Translations under genes and position numbers: made by a program
Shown: piece after piece, positions 18,962-27,213 of the stretch
Position numbering within the stretch: position 1 is the first letter of the stretch
How the letters are laid out: each line of letters starts with the position of its first letter
Notes under the pieces: generated by a model
Databases searched by the model: none
The model's input: the letters and a program-made list of their open reading frames with translations, nothing else
What the model was told of the DNA's origin: nothing
Assembly (NCBI GenBank): GCA_947590905.1
Contig: CANQCU010000017.1
Span: forward strand, 1-34,360
Direction: 5' to 3'
From: an uncultured Clostridia bacterium
GTDB taxonomy: Bacteria > Bacillota > Clostridia > TANB77 > CAG-508
DNA length: 34,360 nucleotides

Positions 18962-21737
18962 TTATATATTTTCATTTCTTATTACATCAATAACATTTTC
19001 TATTTTTAGTTTCTTTTTACTTCTTGATACTGATATAAATATTACAAAATATGTAACAAGTATGCAAAGTGTAAAGCTAATGTATGGCACATTAAATGGA
19101 AGCAAATTGTACTCATTATCTATTGCAAATTTATATATTAAATATATTATAAAAAAGCTAATTAGTAGTCCATAAATTACTGCATCTAGTCCATAGAATA
19201 GTCCTTCTAATGTAAGCATTTTTCTTATTTGTTTTTCACTCATTCCAATTGATTTTAATTCTGCAATTTGCCTTTTTCTTAGACTAATACTTGATGTTAT
19301 TATGTTATATACATTTGTACAACACAATAGTGCAATAAATATCATAAAACTATATATCACTATTTTTTTTATTAATGAAACTGCCTTACTAGAATTTGCA
19401 ATTTGGTAACTACTCCAGTCTACAGAATCACCCATGTATTCTTTTCTTATTTCGTTTAAATTATCCATTGTTTTTTGTACTTCTGGTAATTTATCACTTT
19501 TTCTTATAAATAATGTTTCACTATTATCTACATAATAATCATTTTCTAGTGCTTTTGCAGTTTCTTCACTTATTAATATATTAAAAAGCCAAGTTTCTGA
19601 CGTATTTAATGGAGATGTAACTTCAATATTATCTAATACTCCTGCAACTTTTAATTCAAGTTTATCTATTTTTTCTTTTTCTTCTTTTTCTTCTTCATTA
19701 GGTGTTCCTTCAGCTCCTAAAGCCTCTAGCAATTGTTGCATATATTGACTTACGCCTTCTAACATTTGCAATTCACCTGCAGATGGTTCCATATATACGT
19801 TTCTTAGTGTTACTGTATCTCCCACTTTTAAATTCGCCTTTTTTATATCATTGCCATATTTTGTTTTGCTACCATTTGCTTTATCAACAATTATACATTC
19901 ACCTATGCCTAATTTTTCTATTCCTAGTTCTTTTAGAAGTTTATCATATCCTGTTCCTTCTACTATACTTAGTTTAAAACTGTATGTCATTTTTTTACCA
20001 TCTATTTCTTTTATATCCATATGCCCTTTATCTATAAGAGTTTTAGCTTCTTTAGTTAATTTTTCTTCTGATGGTACTTCTAGCAATAATTCATAAAAAT
20101 TTTCTTTTGCTTGCTTTATATATGAAACAATTAAATAATCATCTAGTAAATTTTTTTTATTTAATTCACCTAATACTAATTCTTTATCATTGTTTTCAGC
20201 ATTCGAACTTAGAAGAACATCATAATATTTCATTTCTTGTGCTGTGTTCATTCCATTTTCTAATACATAATTTACCGATAAGAATAAAACCATACTTGTA
20301 ACAATTGATATTGTTATTGTTCTATATCTTTTTTTGTCTCTTATTGTGTTTTTGTAGGCAAGTTCTCCTTCTTCTTTAAATAATAATTTTACTAGTTTTG
20401 GAGTCTCTACTTTTCCTTTTTTTATTTTTACATTTTTTGTATCTTTTATTGCTTCTATTGGTGAAATTTTATTTAATTTCCTTATTGGAATTAAGCTTGA
20501 TATTATAGTAACTATATATGCAAGTATTATTGAAATTACTATTATTAAAAACGGAATTTTCATTTCAAAATTAATTGTAGATGATATTAATATTGATCCG
20601 TATAGGTTCAGAAAGTGCTGTATTTTTTATAATTATGTTTATTGTTCTTATTAAAAATAATGCAATTCCTGTACCTAATAAGAGTCCTATAATAATTCCA
20701 ATTGTACCTAATGCTAATCCTTCTTTTAGTAACATATTTCTTTTTTGTTTATTATTCATTCCAACAGATGTAAGCATTCCAATTTCTTTTATTTTTTCTT
20801 GATAGTTCATTTTAAAGGCTGTATTTATTACAATTATTGAAGAAATGAAAGTTATTGCAATTAAAGTTCCAACAGCTTTTTTTACGTTTACCTCAAACCT
20901 TTCTGATGAAAATTCATAGCCCGAATCATTTCTTACTCTTTCATAGTTAATATCCACTAATGCGTAATTTAGTAACCCTTTATTATAGTATAAAGATTCT
21001 TTTATTTTATTTTCGTCATTATCATAAAGATTTAGTTTACTTATTAAATTTTTTGTTGTTTCTTCTATTTTACTTATATCTTTTGTAATTATTGATATAT
21101 CAACTATTGCATCATCTTTTATTTCTTTTTCATTTAAACATGTAATTGCCAAATTCCTATTTATTTTAAGTGCTAATCTTTCTGCTGTACTAGCATAATA
21201 ACTTTTGTTATAATATGAAGATTGCTTAATAAGTCCAACTAAAGTATACGTTTTTGTTTTTCCATTTATTGTAAGATCTATAGTTTGTCCTATATGCAAT
21301 TTTTTACTTAAAGAGTAAATTTTATATAAGACTATTTCGGAATCATTTTCTGGTAAGCGTCCTTCTATTGCTTCTAAATGGTTATTTTTTATGGCATTTT
21401 GATTATAAGCTAGAATACTTATTTTTTCTTTAGTTTGGCTTTCTCCCACAACATCTAAAACTTCATCAGCAACTCCCATTTCATATATTATTGATGTTTC
21501 TTTTATATTTTCGTCTTTTGCAATTTCTTTTGCATCACTGTATTTTATATTTAGAAATTCTGCTTCAAAGTTTTTTTCACTCCTTACTAAATTCATAATA
21601 TATTCTTGATAACTCGCAAGTATTATAAAAATTGCTGTAATAATTATTGTTGCAATTGTAATTCCTGTTATACAAGCTATACTTGTTTTTTTGTTTTTGT
21701 TTACGTATTTTAGTGCAAGTTTGCTAGTAATTTTCAT
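18962..21737 (-). CDS. FtsX-like ABC transporter permease, joined across a +1 shift at CGGA
   Basis: A MacB/FtsX-type permease with two FtsX domains. The first frame (from 21737) has an N-terminal membrane helix (about residues 18-42), a long extracytoplasmic domain, and the first FtsX core (EIGMLTSVGMNNKQKRNMLLKEG). It breaks at an in-frame CGG (CGGA, 20597-20600) after ALSEPI. The +1 frame resumes SILISSTINFEMKIPFLIIV, a membrane helix and PIRKLNKISPIEAIKD, a typical mid-protein linker, then a second extracytoplasmic domain and a second FtsX core (AELKSIGMSEKQIRKMLTLEG). The total is 924 aa, typical for such fused permeases. No ABC ATPase gene adjoins it. The substrate is unknown; peptide or lipid export and antibiotic resistance are common roles. 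Confidence 0.88.
20597..20600 (-). other. +1 frameshift site CGGA in the FtsX-type permease gene
   Basis: The context is CCT - ATA - CGGA - TCA - ATA - TTA. The +1 frame has no start codon for another 11 codons, so re-initiation is unlikely to explain the second half. Confidence 0.88.
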
Positions 21738-21793
21738 ATGTTACCTCCCAAAGAAATTTTTTAGTTTCTATTATTACCAACTCTTTTAATCCC

Positions 21794-22588
21794 TTAACAT
21801 CTATTATATATTTCTTCTAGTTTTTTACCTCTATTATATCCCTCTTTATAAAACTCATCTATTGTTTGATTTAAATAATCATATCTATAGCATAATTCTA
21901 ATGTAATTGGTCCATTATAATTATTTTCTTTTAGTTTTGATAATACATTAGTCCAATTAACAGTTCCATCAAAAGGTAATAAGTGCAAATCTCCTGATTT
22001 ATCATTGTCATGAATATGTACTGCAAAAAATCTATCTTTGAAAAATGTATAATCAAATTTATCATCAAAATAAGCATGACAATGACCCGTATCAAAACAA
22101 ATACCAACATTATCATCTTTTATATTTTCTAATATATATTCCAAATATCCTTTTTTCTTAGTATTTTCGAATGCAATTTTTATTCCTAATTCTTTTGCAG
22201 ATTTAACAATTCTCTTAATTCTTTCTAAACCAATTTCATTATACATAGGTGATTCGTCATGTGTTGTTAGGTGCATAACAACCATATTAATTTGCTTTTG
22301 ATTCATTAGTTCTAAATCTTTAATATATTCATTAGTAACTTTTTCTCCTATTTCTCCATCAAGCCATATTTCATTGATATTTTTATATCCTAAATGACAA
22401 AAAATAATATTTAATCCCAATTTCCTACAATAATCAATTTGCTCCAATTCATCAAATTCTAAATTATTTCTATGGTAATATTGAATGAATACATTTTTAA
22501 AACCTGCATTCTTAATTGCATTAATTGTTTCTTTAGGCGAAACATTTTTATTATCATATTGTATGCAAACTGCTAAATTATTCATCAT
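21794..22588 (-). CDS. Sugar phosphate isomerase/epimerase (TIM barrel)
   Basis: A 264-residue protein of the xylose-isomerase-like TIM-barrel superfamily. Metal-ligand positions are visible as IAFENT (Glu), VGICFDTGHCHAY (Asp/His), FAVHIHDNDKSGDLHLLPFDG (His/Asp) and PITLELCYRYD (Glu). The family isomerises or epimerises sugars and inositol derivatives; the substrate cannot be told here. AGGAGG precedes the ATG. It is transcribed toward the FtsX-type permease (56-base gap) from its own promoter. No CGG is in frame. Confidence 0.88.
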   Translation of the reverse strand: MMNNLAVCIQYDNKNVSPKETINAIKNAGFKNVFIQYYHRNNLEFDELEQIDYCRKLGLNIIFCHLGYKNINEIWLDGEIGEKVTNEYIKDLELMNQKQINMVVMHLTTHDESPMYNEIGLERIKRIVKSAKELGIKIAFENTKKKGYLEYILENIKDDNVGICFDTGHCHAYFDDKFDYTFFKDRFFAVHIHDNDKSGDLHLLPFDGTVNWTNVLSKLKENNYNGPITLELCYRYDYLNQTIDEFYKEGYNRGKKLEEIYNRC

Positions 22589-22607
22589 TATCCTCCTAAT
22601 TTCTTTT

Positions 22608-22635
22608 ATTATATTTTATATCATAAGATTATCAA
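22608..22635 (-). promoter_or_regulatory. Promoter of the isomerase gene
   Basis: On the minus strand TTGATA (22630-22635) and TATAAT (22608-22613) are 16 bp apart and 20 bases upstream of the ATG. Confidence 0.65.
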
Positions 22636-22733
22636 ATTTTCAATTAATATTTTATCTTAAAGAAAATTGTTTAAATTTAAAAGTAAATTCCAGCAAAAGG
22701 CAAACTAGAATTTAGTTTTGGAAAAATACATGC

Positions 22734-22739
22734 TATAAT
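22734..22739 (+). promoter_or_regulatory. Extended -10 element ahead of a candidate small RNA
   Basis: TGCTATAAT (TGn at 22731-22733, TATAAT at 22734-22739) with only a weak -35. It is oriented into a gene-free region with three hairpins. Confidence 0.5.
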
Positions 22740-22745
22740 TATATT

Positions 22746-22942
22746 TAATTAATATTTTAAGTAAAGTGGCTCTTACTTATGTGCAAAATTGCTTTGCAAT
22801 TATTGTACGAGCATAGGTAAATTAACCTTTTTGTATACGGAAAAATCTTATATAGTGTCAAGATAAAAGTTGATTTTTCCAATACAATAAAAGAGAGAAA
22901 AGAGGATACCAAAATATCAGTATCTCCTTTTCTCTTTTTCGG
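22746..22942 (+). ncRNA. Candidate small RNA with three hairpins
   Basis: This intergenic stretch of about 195 nt starts just after an extended -10 and has no ORF of note. Hairpin 1 pairs 22773-22781 with 22812-22820 and continues inward (AATTGC/GCAATT). Hairpin 2 pairs TTGTAT and GGAAAAATC (22831-22847) with GATTTTTCC and ATACAA (22872-22887), leaving a 24-nt loop. Hairpin 3 (22892-22938) is a terminator. It matches no RNA family I recognise. It could instead be the 3' region of the minus-strand gene at 22987. Confidence 0.4.
22892..22940. terminator. Bidirectional terminator
   Basis: AGAGAAAAG-A-GGATAC pairs with GTATC-T-CCTTTTCTCT. T-rich tails exist on both strands. On the minus strand it ends the gene at 22987-23295; on the plus strand it would end the candidate small RNA. 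Confidence 0.8.
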
Positions 22943-22986
22943 AAACTTATCTATTGTTTTCGGACTAGTCGCATGTTTTTGGAAAT

Positions 22987-23295
22987 TTACCTATTTTTTT
23001 CGAACCATTCTTGGGCTTTTTGGAAGCATTCAGTAATGTCGTAGCTTGTGAACCATGCTTTGGGATCATCATACTTGCAGGATACAGTAAACTCCATTTT
23101 TCCATCGACTACTTTTGTGAACAACCGCATTTCCCAGCCACCTATGTTAAATAGCTGGATAAAACTACCAGTTGTTTCATCAAAAACTATCACGTGAAGT
23201 TTAGTATCAACGAGACCTTTTTTTAATCTAAAGTTCTCGATGGGATACCATTTTCCATCCAACATTTTTGATGCTTCTTCCCGTGTCACAGCCAT
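22987..23295 (-). CDS. Small soluble protein of unknown function, possibly acquired
   Basis: A 102-residue protein, rich in aromatic residues (WYPIENF, GGWEMRLF, AWFTSYDITECF, EWFEKNR), with no membrane segment. I do not recognise the family. GAAAGGAGG precedes the ATG. It is less AT-rich than its neighbours and is the only uninterrupted gene in the window with in-frame CGG codons: residue 5 (ACA CGG GAA, 23281-23283) and in EMRLF (ATG CGG TTG, 23125-23127). Neither is followed by a rescuing +1 frame; shifting at the first meets a stop after 19 codons. This suggests recent transfer from a host that reads CGG as Arg. Its promoter has repeated operator-like half-sites. Confidence 0.75.
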   Translation of the reverse strand: MAVTREEASKMLDGKWYPIENFRLKKGLVDTKLHVIVFDETTGSFIQLFNIGGWEMRLFTKVVDGKMEFTVSCKYDDPKAWFTSYDITECFQKAQEWFEKNR

Positions 23296-23324
23296 AGATA
23301 GTCTCCTCCTTTCTTCAGTTTTGT

Positions 23325-23375
23325 ATAAGCATCCGCTTATGTAAATATTATACTATGTTTTACATAATTTGTAAA
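23325..23375 (-). promoter_or_regulatory. Promoter with operator-like repeats for the 22987-23295 gene
   Basis: On the minus strand TTTACA (23370-23375) and TATAAT (23347-23352) are 17 bp apart. TTTACA/TGTAAA half-sites recur at 23338-23345, 23359-23366 and 23370-23375 in alternating orientation, covering the -35, the spacer and the start region. A perfect 6-4-6 palindrome (ATAAGC-ATCC-GCTTAT) lies at 23325-23340. This looks like a repressor-controlled promoter. Confidence 0.65.
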
Positions 23376-23583
23376 GTTGTATTGATTTTATGTGAAGTTG
23401 ACTTGTAAAATCTTTATTTTAATATGGAAATATTTTTCTATCGTAAAAATAAAATTTGTAAAACTATACTTTAAAAGATTGCTCTATAATATTAATTGAG
23501 ATGAATAAAACCAAACTATTGACATAGAACCAAAAGATCAAAAGCAAATATATAAAACTACTGGTATAAAAATGAGATAAATT
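23376..23583. other. Gene-free stretch between the 22987 gene and the tRNA-fMet terminator
   Basis: AT-rich with no recognisable gene. One short plus-strand frame near 23509-23580 reads like a protein tail (IDIEPKDQKQIYKTTGIKMR then a stop) without a start or body, possibly a gene remnant. Confidence 0.35.
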
Positions 23584-23625
23584 AAAAAAATGCTGTAAGG
23601 CTTCATTTTTTGAGCCTTACAGCAT
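23584..23625 (-). terminator. Terminator of initiator tRNA-Met
   Basis: A 13-bp perfect stem (ATGCTGTAAGGCT / AGCCTTACAGCAT) is followed on the minus strand by seven T residues, ten bases after the tRNA CCA end. Confidence 0.93.
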
Positions 23626-23634
23626 CAATAATTT

Positions 23635-23710
23635 TGGTTGCGGGGGTAAGACTCGAACTTACGACCTTTGGGTTATGAGCCCAACGAGCTGCCAACTGCT
23701 CCACCCCGCG
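23635..23710 (-). tRNA. Initiator tRNA-Met, anticodon CAU
   Basis: Anticodon loop CTCATAA in a stem ending GGG / CCC, and an unpaired C1-A72 at the acceptor end: the two marks of initiator tRNA. T arm GTAAG / CTTAC, encoded CCA. Confidence 0.96.
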
Positions 23711-23727
23711 ATATCTTTAACTATTAT

Positions 23728-23756
23728 ATTATAGTATGGTATTTAGCAAAAGTCAA
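23728..23756 (-). promoter_or_regulatory. Promoter of initiator tRNA-Met
   Basis: On the minus strand TTGACT (23751-23756) and TATAAT (23728-23733) are 17 bp apart, 18 bases upstream of the tRNA. Confidence 0.85.
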
Positions 23757-23868
23757 TACTTTACAGCTAAATTTCCTATTTACAACGTAAATTTTTGAGT
23801 TTTATCTCTAAATTATTTCTGTTTTTTTATTATTTTTCTATATAGTATATTCATATTTTTCAAAATAA

Positions 23869-24432
23869 TTACTTATTTTCATTTTTAAAATTACTAATTA
23901 TTTTTCCAACAATATAAACTATTTGTGTTGATTCTTTATTTGCTATTTCTTTTCCTATCGCTTTTCCTCCAACTGTAAGTGCTGCAACTACCGCGCTTAT
24001 TGCAAATTGGATACTGCTTGGCATTCCAAGTTCATTGGTTAGTTTTAGTGATATCATTGCACTTATTGCTCCACTAAGTACCCCGCATATATCTCCTATT
24101 ACATCTGCACATACATTTGCAACTTTGGCTGAATTTTTTATTAATACTAAAGCTGTCTTTGCACCAACGGCTTTTTTGGTTGCTTTTGCATGAAATTCTT
24201 CTTCATTTGCAACTGTTACTGCAACTCCTATAATATCAAATAATATTCCTATAAATATAACTATAAATAGTATTAATGTTGCTGGTATTATGTCTAATTT
24301 TGATACTCCATTTGTTGAAATAAATGAGAAACATATTGATAAAGCAAAAGTCATTATAAATACTTCTATAATCCATTTCCAATGACCTTTATCTGTTTTT
24401 TCTTTTTTTGTTTTTACTTCGTTTATTGTCAT
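23869..24432 (-). CDS. oapA: OLE-associated membrane protein OapA
   Basis: A 187-residue integral membrane protein directly downstream of an OLE-type RNA. Hydrophobic segments lie at about residues 20-38, 46-75, 107-128 and 135-157. The family core is visible as DIIGVAVTVANEEEFHAKA, a basic stretch (TKKAVGAKTALVLIKNSAKV) and NVCADVIGDICGVLSG, which contains a DxxxD motif (DVIGD). Homologs are often annotated as CorB-like Mg/Co transporters. OapA is known to bind OLE RNA at the membrane and to affect responses to ethanol, cold, Mg2+ and carbon source. AAAGGAG precedes the ATG, 29 bases after the RNA's closing helix, with no terminator between, so RNA and protein are probably co-transcribed. 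I identified it from sequence memory and context, not a search. Confidence 0.82.
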   Translation of the reverse strand: MTINEVKTKKEKTDKGHWKWIIEVFIMTFALSICFSFISTNGVSKLDIIPATLILFIVIFIGILFDIIGVAVTVANEEEFHAKATKKAVGAKTALVLIKNSAKVANVCADVIGDICGVLSGAISAMISLKLTNELGMPSSIQFAISAVVAALTVGGKAIGKEIANKESTQIVYIVGKIISNFKNENK

Positions 24433-24459
24433 TTACTCTCCTTTGTATTTTCCTCTTTT

Positions 24460-25040
24460 AGATGGCAAAAGTCTAAGTAAATTTTACGGTTTAGGTCTGG
24501 TTGAATTTCTCTATTTTCTACTTAGCATTACTGCTATAGCTGTTTCCATTTAAAGAAAATAACTATTTTTAATAATGTTTATAGCTACCAGATTGCCACT
24601 TAAATCCGTACCTTAATCCTTAGACTTCTATGCTTCTATATTTTAAGCAAACATTCTAGAAGTTTTCCTTGACACTTTTAGTTATTGTTAGTCTTTTTCG
24701 CAATTGCAATTTCATAATAAATAAAACTGAACATTAAATTTTGGCCAAATAATTAAGTTCAAAATATTAATCCCAGTACACTCACTCAAGACAGGCTACT
24801 CTATGTATATTGTGTCTTGGCACTCAACATAGGTTATACTTAATAAAACTTTTATTAAGCCTCCGCGAAACTAGGGATGACTTATGTATGCCATTACATT
24901 TGCCCCTAATTTCTTACTCCCTGCACACACACAAAACTGGCATTTCGCGCACGAACAAGAAACTTCATCGATTTGCCCTTCAGTGGATTTTTAGCCCCAC
25001 CCTCTCAATAACTATTAGCGACTAGAATAATGCGCCATCT
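24460..25040 (-). ncRNA. ole: OLE RNA (ornate, large, extremophilic-type)
   Basis: About 580 nt of non-coding, less AT-rich sequence lies between a strong promoter and oapA, the known OLE arrangement (typical length about 610 nt). The ends pair: AGATGGC at the 5' end (25034-25040) with GCCATCT at the 3' end (24460-24466). A nested 3' domain pairs 24469-24477/24619-24627 (9 bp), 24485-24489/24606-24610, 24496-24501/24587-24592 and 24533-24538/24580-24585. The 5' domain pairs 24943-24949/24864-24870 and 24938-24943/24888-24893. A 10-bp-arm hairpin sits at 24839-24859. OLE RNAs form a membrane ribonucleoprotein with OapA and other proteins. I recognise it by context, size and fold, not by recalling the consensus. 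Confidence 0.8.
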
Positions 25041-25046
25041 TTATAT

Positions 25047-25075
25047 ATTATACCATATCTAAAAAAATATTTCTA
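25047..25075 (-). promoter_or_regulatory. Promoter of the OLE RNA - oapA transcript
   Basis: On the minus strand TAGAAA (25070-25075), a 17-bp spacer ending TGG, and a perfect TATAAT (25047-25052): an extended -10. The predicted start at about 25040 is the first base of the RNA's closing helix. Confidence 0.85.
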
Positions 25076-25183
25076 CTTTTTTATAAAAATGGTATGTATA
25101 TCCATACAAAATATTAACTAAATTTATTTTACTTAAATATATTCTAAATAATCTCTATTTTTACTTAATTTATAATTTATAAT

Positions 25184-25402
25184 TTATTCTATATTTTCAT
25201 TATAACTAGCTGTATTTGCATTTTCTATTTTTTCTAATTCTTTTGTTTCATTTATTACATCTTTTGAAAAATAACCAGCTAAGAATCCTATTAAAAACAC
25301 TGCTATAATTAGTATTATTGTTCTTAATTTTTCTTGGCTTATATATACTTCTTTATCATATATTTTTACGTCTTCTTCTTGTTTTTTCTTGTTTTCTTCC
25401 AT
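25184..25402 (-). CDS. Small single-pass membrane protein
   Basis: A 72-residue protein: a charged N-terminal half (Lys/Glu-rich), one membrane segment (about residues 26-45, IILIIAVFLIGFLAGYF) and a short acidic tail. It matches no family I know. A GGAG-type ribosome binding site (AAAGGAGAAG) lies before the ATG. It stands between the OLE RNA promoter and divergent ispH. A link to the OLE complex is possible only by position. Confidence 0.65.
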   Translation of the reverse strand: MEENKKKQEEDVKIYDKEVYISQEKLRTIILIIAVFLIGFLAGYFSKDVINETKELEKIENANTASYNENIE

Positions 25403-25490
25403 ATCTCACTTCTCCTTTGCTATAAATTTTTGGTATGCTTTTATTATACTATTTTTGAGTTTTAAAATCAACATTAATCTATTATTTCTT

Positions 25491-25520
25491 GACAAGTATA
25501 TTTTTATTAATTTATAATTA
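25491..25520 (+). promoter_or_regulatory. Promoter of ispH
   Basis: TTGACA (25491-25496), an 18-bp spacer, TATAAT (25515-25520), 33 bases before the ATG. Confidence 0.85.
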
Positions 25521-25553
25521 TTTCATAATATTTCTATTTAGGAGTGTTTTGTT

Positions 25554-26411
25554 ATGAATATTATTGTTGGAAAAAATAGTGGTTTTTGTTCAGGTGTAAA
25601 ATACACTATTACAAGGGCTAAAGATGAACTTTATAAAAATTCTAGTATTGATTGTCTCGGCGAAATTATTCATAACAAACAAGTCGTTGACTCCTTAGAA
25701 AAAGATGGACTTAGAACTATTAATTCCTTAGATGAAGCTAAAAATAAAGTTTTAATTCGTGCTCATGGTATAAGTAAGGAAGTTTATGAAATAGCTAAAT
25801 CAAGAGGAATTGAGCTTATTGATTTAACTTGTCCAAAAGTTTTAGCAATTCATAAGCAGGTTGAAAATTTTTCTAATAATAATTATTTTATTTTCCTTTT
25901 TGGTATTAAGGATCACCCTGAAACTATAGGTACTTTTAGTTTTTGCGGTAAAAATTCTTACATTATTGAAAACGCACAAGATATTGAAGATGCAATAAAT
26001 TCTTTTAAAGCAAGTAATTTGAAAGATTTACTTATAATTTCTCAAACTACTTTTAGCTTAAGTTTGTTTGACGAAATGGTGCAAATTATTACTTCTTCTC
26101 TTGGAAATAACTATAATATTCATATTGAAAAAAGTATTTGTAATGCTACTAATTTAAGACAAGTTGAAACTAAAGAAATTTCATCACAAGTTGATTTAAT
26201 GATAATTATCGGCGGAAAAAATAGTTCTAATACGAAAAAATTATATGAAATTGCTACAAAGTATTGTAAAAATGCTATTCAGATTCAAACTAAAGATGAT
26301 TTAGATTTATCTTTTATTAAAAAATTTAAAAATATTGGAATTGTTGCGGGTGCCTCTACACCTGATTATATAATTAACGAAGTTTATAATTTTTGTTTAA
26401 ACGCAGATTAA
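25554..26411 (+). CDS. ispH: 4-hydroxy-3-methylbut-2-enyl diphosphate reductase
   Basis: IspH is the last enzyme of the MEP isoprenoid pathway, reducing HMBPP to IPP and DMAPP at a [4Fe-4S] cluster. The three cluster cysteines are C12 (SGFCSGV), C93 (DLTCPKV) and C196 (SICNATNLRQ). Substrate residues H40 (IIHN), H71 (AHG) and the HPE motif at 121-123 are also present, with the C-terminal VAGASTPDYII. At 285 aa it is a normal stand-alone IspH. AGGAGTG precedes the ATG. OLE RNAs are often found near isoprenoid genes such as ispA and dxs, so ispH beside OLE/oapA is notable. The stop overlaps the convergent comEA end. No CGG is in frame. Confidence 0.96.
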   Translation: MNIIVGKNSGFCSGVKYTITRAKDELYKNSSIDCLGEIIHNKQVVDSLEKDGLRTINSLDEAKNKVLIRAHGISKEVYEIAKSRGIELIDLTCPKVLAIHKQVENFSNNNYFIFLFGIKDHPETIGTFSFCGKNSYIIENAQDIEDAINSFKASNLKDLLIISQTTFSLSLFDEMVQIITSSLGNNYNIHIEKSICNATNLRQVETKEISSQVDLMIIIGGKNSSNTKKLYEIATKYCKNAIQIQTKDDLDLSFIKKFKNIGIVAGASTPDYIINEVYNFCLNAD

Positions 26412-27140
26412 ATCTTTTATTGCGTTAAATTTTGCATCTCCAATTCCTGATACATTTTTTAGATCTTCTATTGTTTTAAATTTTCCATTTTTGTTTCTAT
26501 ACTCTATTATTTTATTTGCTGTTGATTCTCCTATTCCTGGGAGAACTTTTAATTCGCTTGCAGTTGCTTTATTTATGTTTATAGGTCCGTTTAATACTTG
26601 TACTCCTTCTATTACCATGCCTTCTGGTAAATTTGTTATTATTTCGTTTATAATATTCTTAGCCTCTGCATTTTTTTGAGCTGCACTTTTGGTTTCTGTA
26701 TTCTTTGCACTTGTAGTACTTTCATTTGAATTATTTTTTTCATTTTCTTCATCTTGACTTTTTGTACTCTCTTTGTCATTTTTTGATGGTATATATATTT
26801 TTTGTCCATCTTCTACAATGTATGCTAAATTTACATTATCTAAATCTGCATCTTCTGTTAGTCCTCCTGCCGCTTCTACTACATCATTTATCCTTGCTTT
26901 TTCTTTTACTTCTACAATTCCGTTATTTTTCACTGCCCCGGTTATATGTACAATTATTTTATCCTCTGTTTCTTCTTTATTTTCTGTATCTTTTGTTTCT
27001 TCTAATTCTACAATATTTTCTTCTTCAAATCCTGTGTAAACTTCTTTTGTGCTATTTATATAGTAATATGCAACTACACCTATAACTAGTATAATGACTA
27101 TTATTACTATAAATTTTTGTTTTTGTGTTAACATTTCCAT
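26397..27140 (-). CDS. comEA: ComEA-like competence / DNA-binding membrane protein
   Basis: ComEA is a membrane-anchored DNA receptor in natural transformation. The 247-residue protein has a membrane segment (about residues 8-27), an SLBB-type domain (VHITGAVKNNGIVEVKEKAR, ending IYIPS), an Asn/Ser/Lys-rich linker, and a C-terminal double helix-hairpin-helix DNA-binding domain (INKATASELKVLPGIGESTA, then VSGIGDAKFNAIKDLI). AAGGAG precedes the ATG. The 3' end overlaps the convergent ispH end by 15 bases. Without comEC nearby, its role in DNA uptake is inferred. No CGG is in frame. Confidence 0.92.
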   Translation of the reverse strand: MEMLTQKQKFIVIIVIILVIGVVAYYYINSTKEVYTGFEEENIVELEETKDTENKEETEDKIIVHITGAVKNNGIVEVKEKARINDVVEAAGGLTEDADLDNVNLAYIVEDGQKIYIPSKNDKESTKSQDEENEKNNSNESTTSAKNTETKSAAQKNAEAKNIINEIITNLPEGMVIEGVQVLNGPININKATASELKVLPGIGESTANKIIEYRNKNGKFKTIEDLKNVSGIGDAKFNAIKDLICV

Positions 27141-27213
27141 TTTTTTCTCCTTTTTCTTAAAATTTTAAGCAAAATATTGTTTTTATTTACAACCCATGAT
27201 ATATTATTACATT

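Noticed and set aside
23509..23580. Possible gene remnant encoding a short tail ending IKMR
   Set aside because: Only about 20 codons without start or ribosome binding site; too short to call a pseudogene.
24810..25025. Plus-strand ORF of 71 codons
   Set aside because: It runs antisense through the structured OLE-type RNA, with no ribosome binding site or promoter and no protein-like composition.
24460..25040. tmRNA, RNase P RNA or 6S RNA
   Set aside because: No tag-peptide ORF or tRNA-like ends, no RNase P GAGGAAAGUC core, and far longer than 6S RNA. The downstream OapA gene and size fit OLE.
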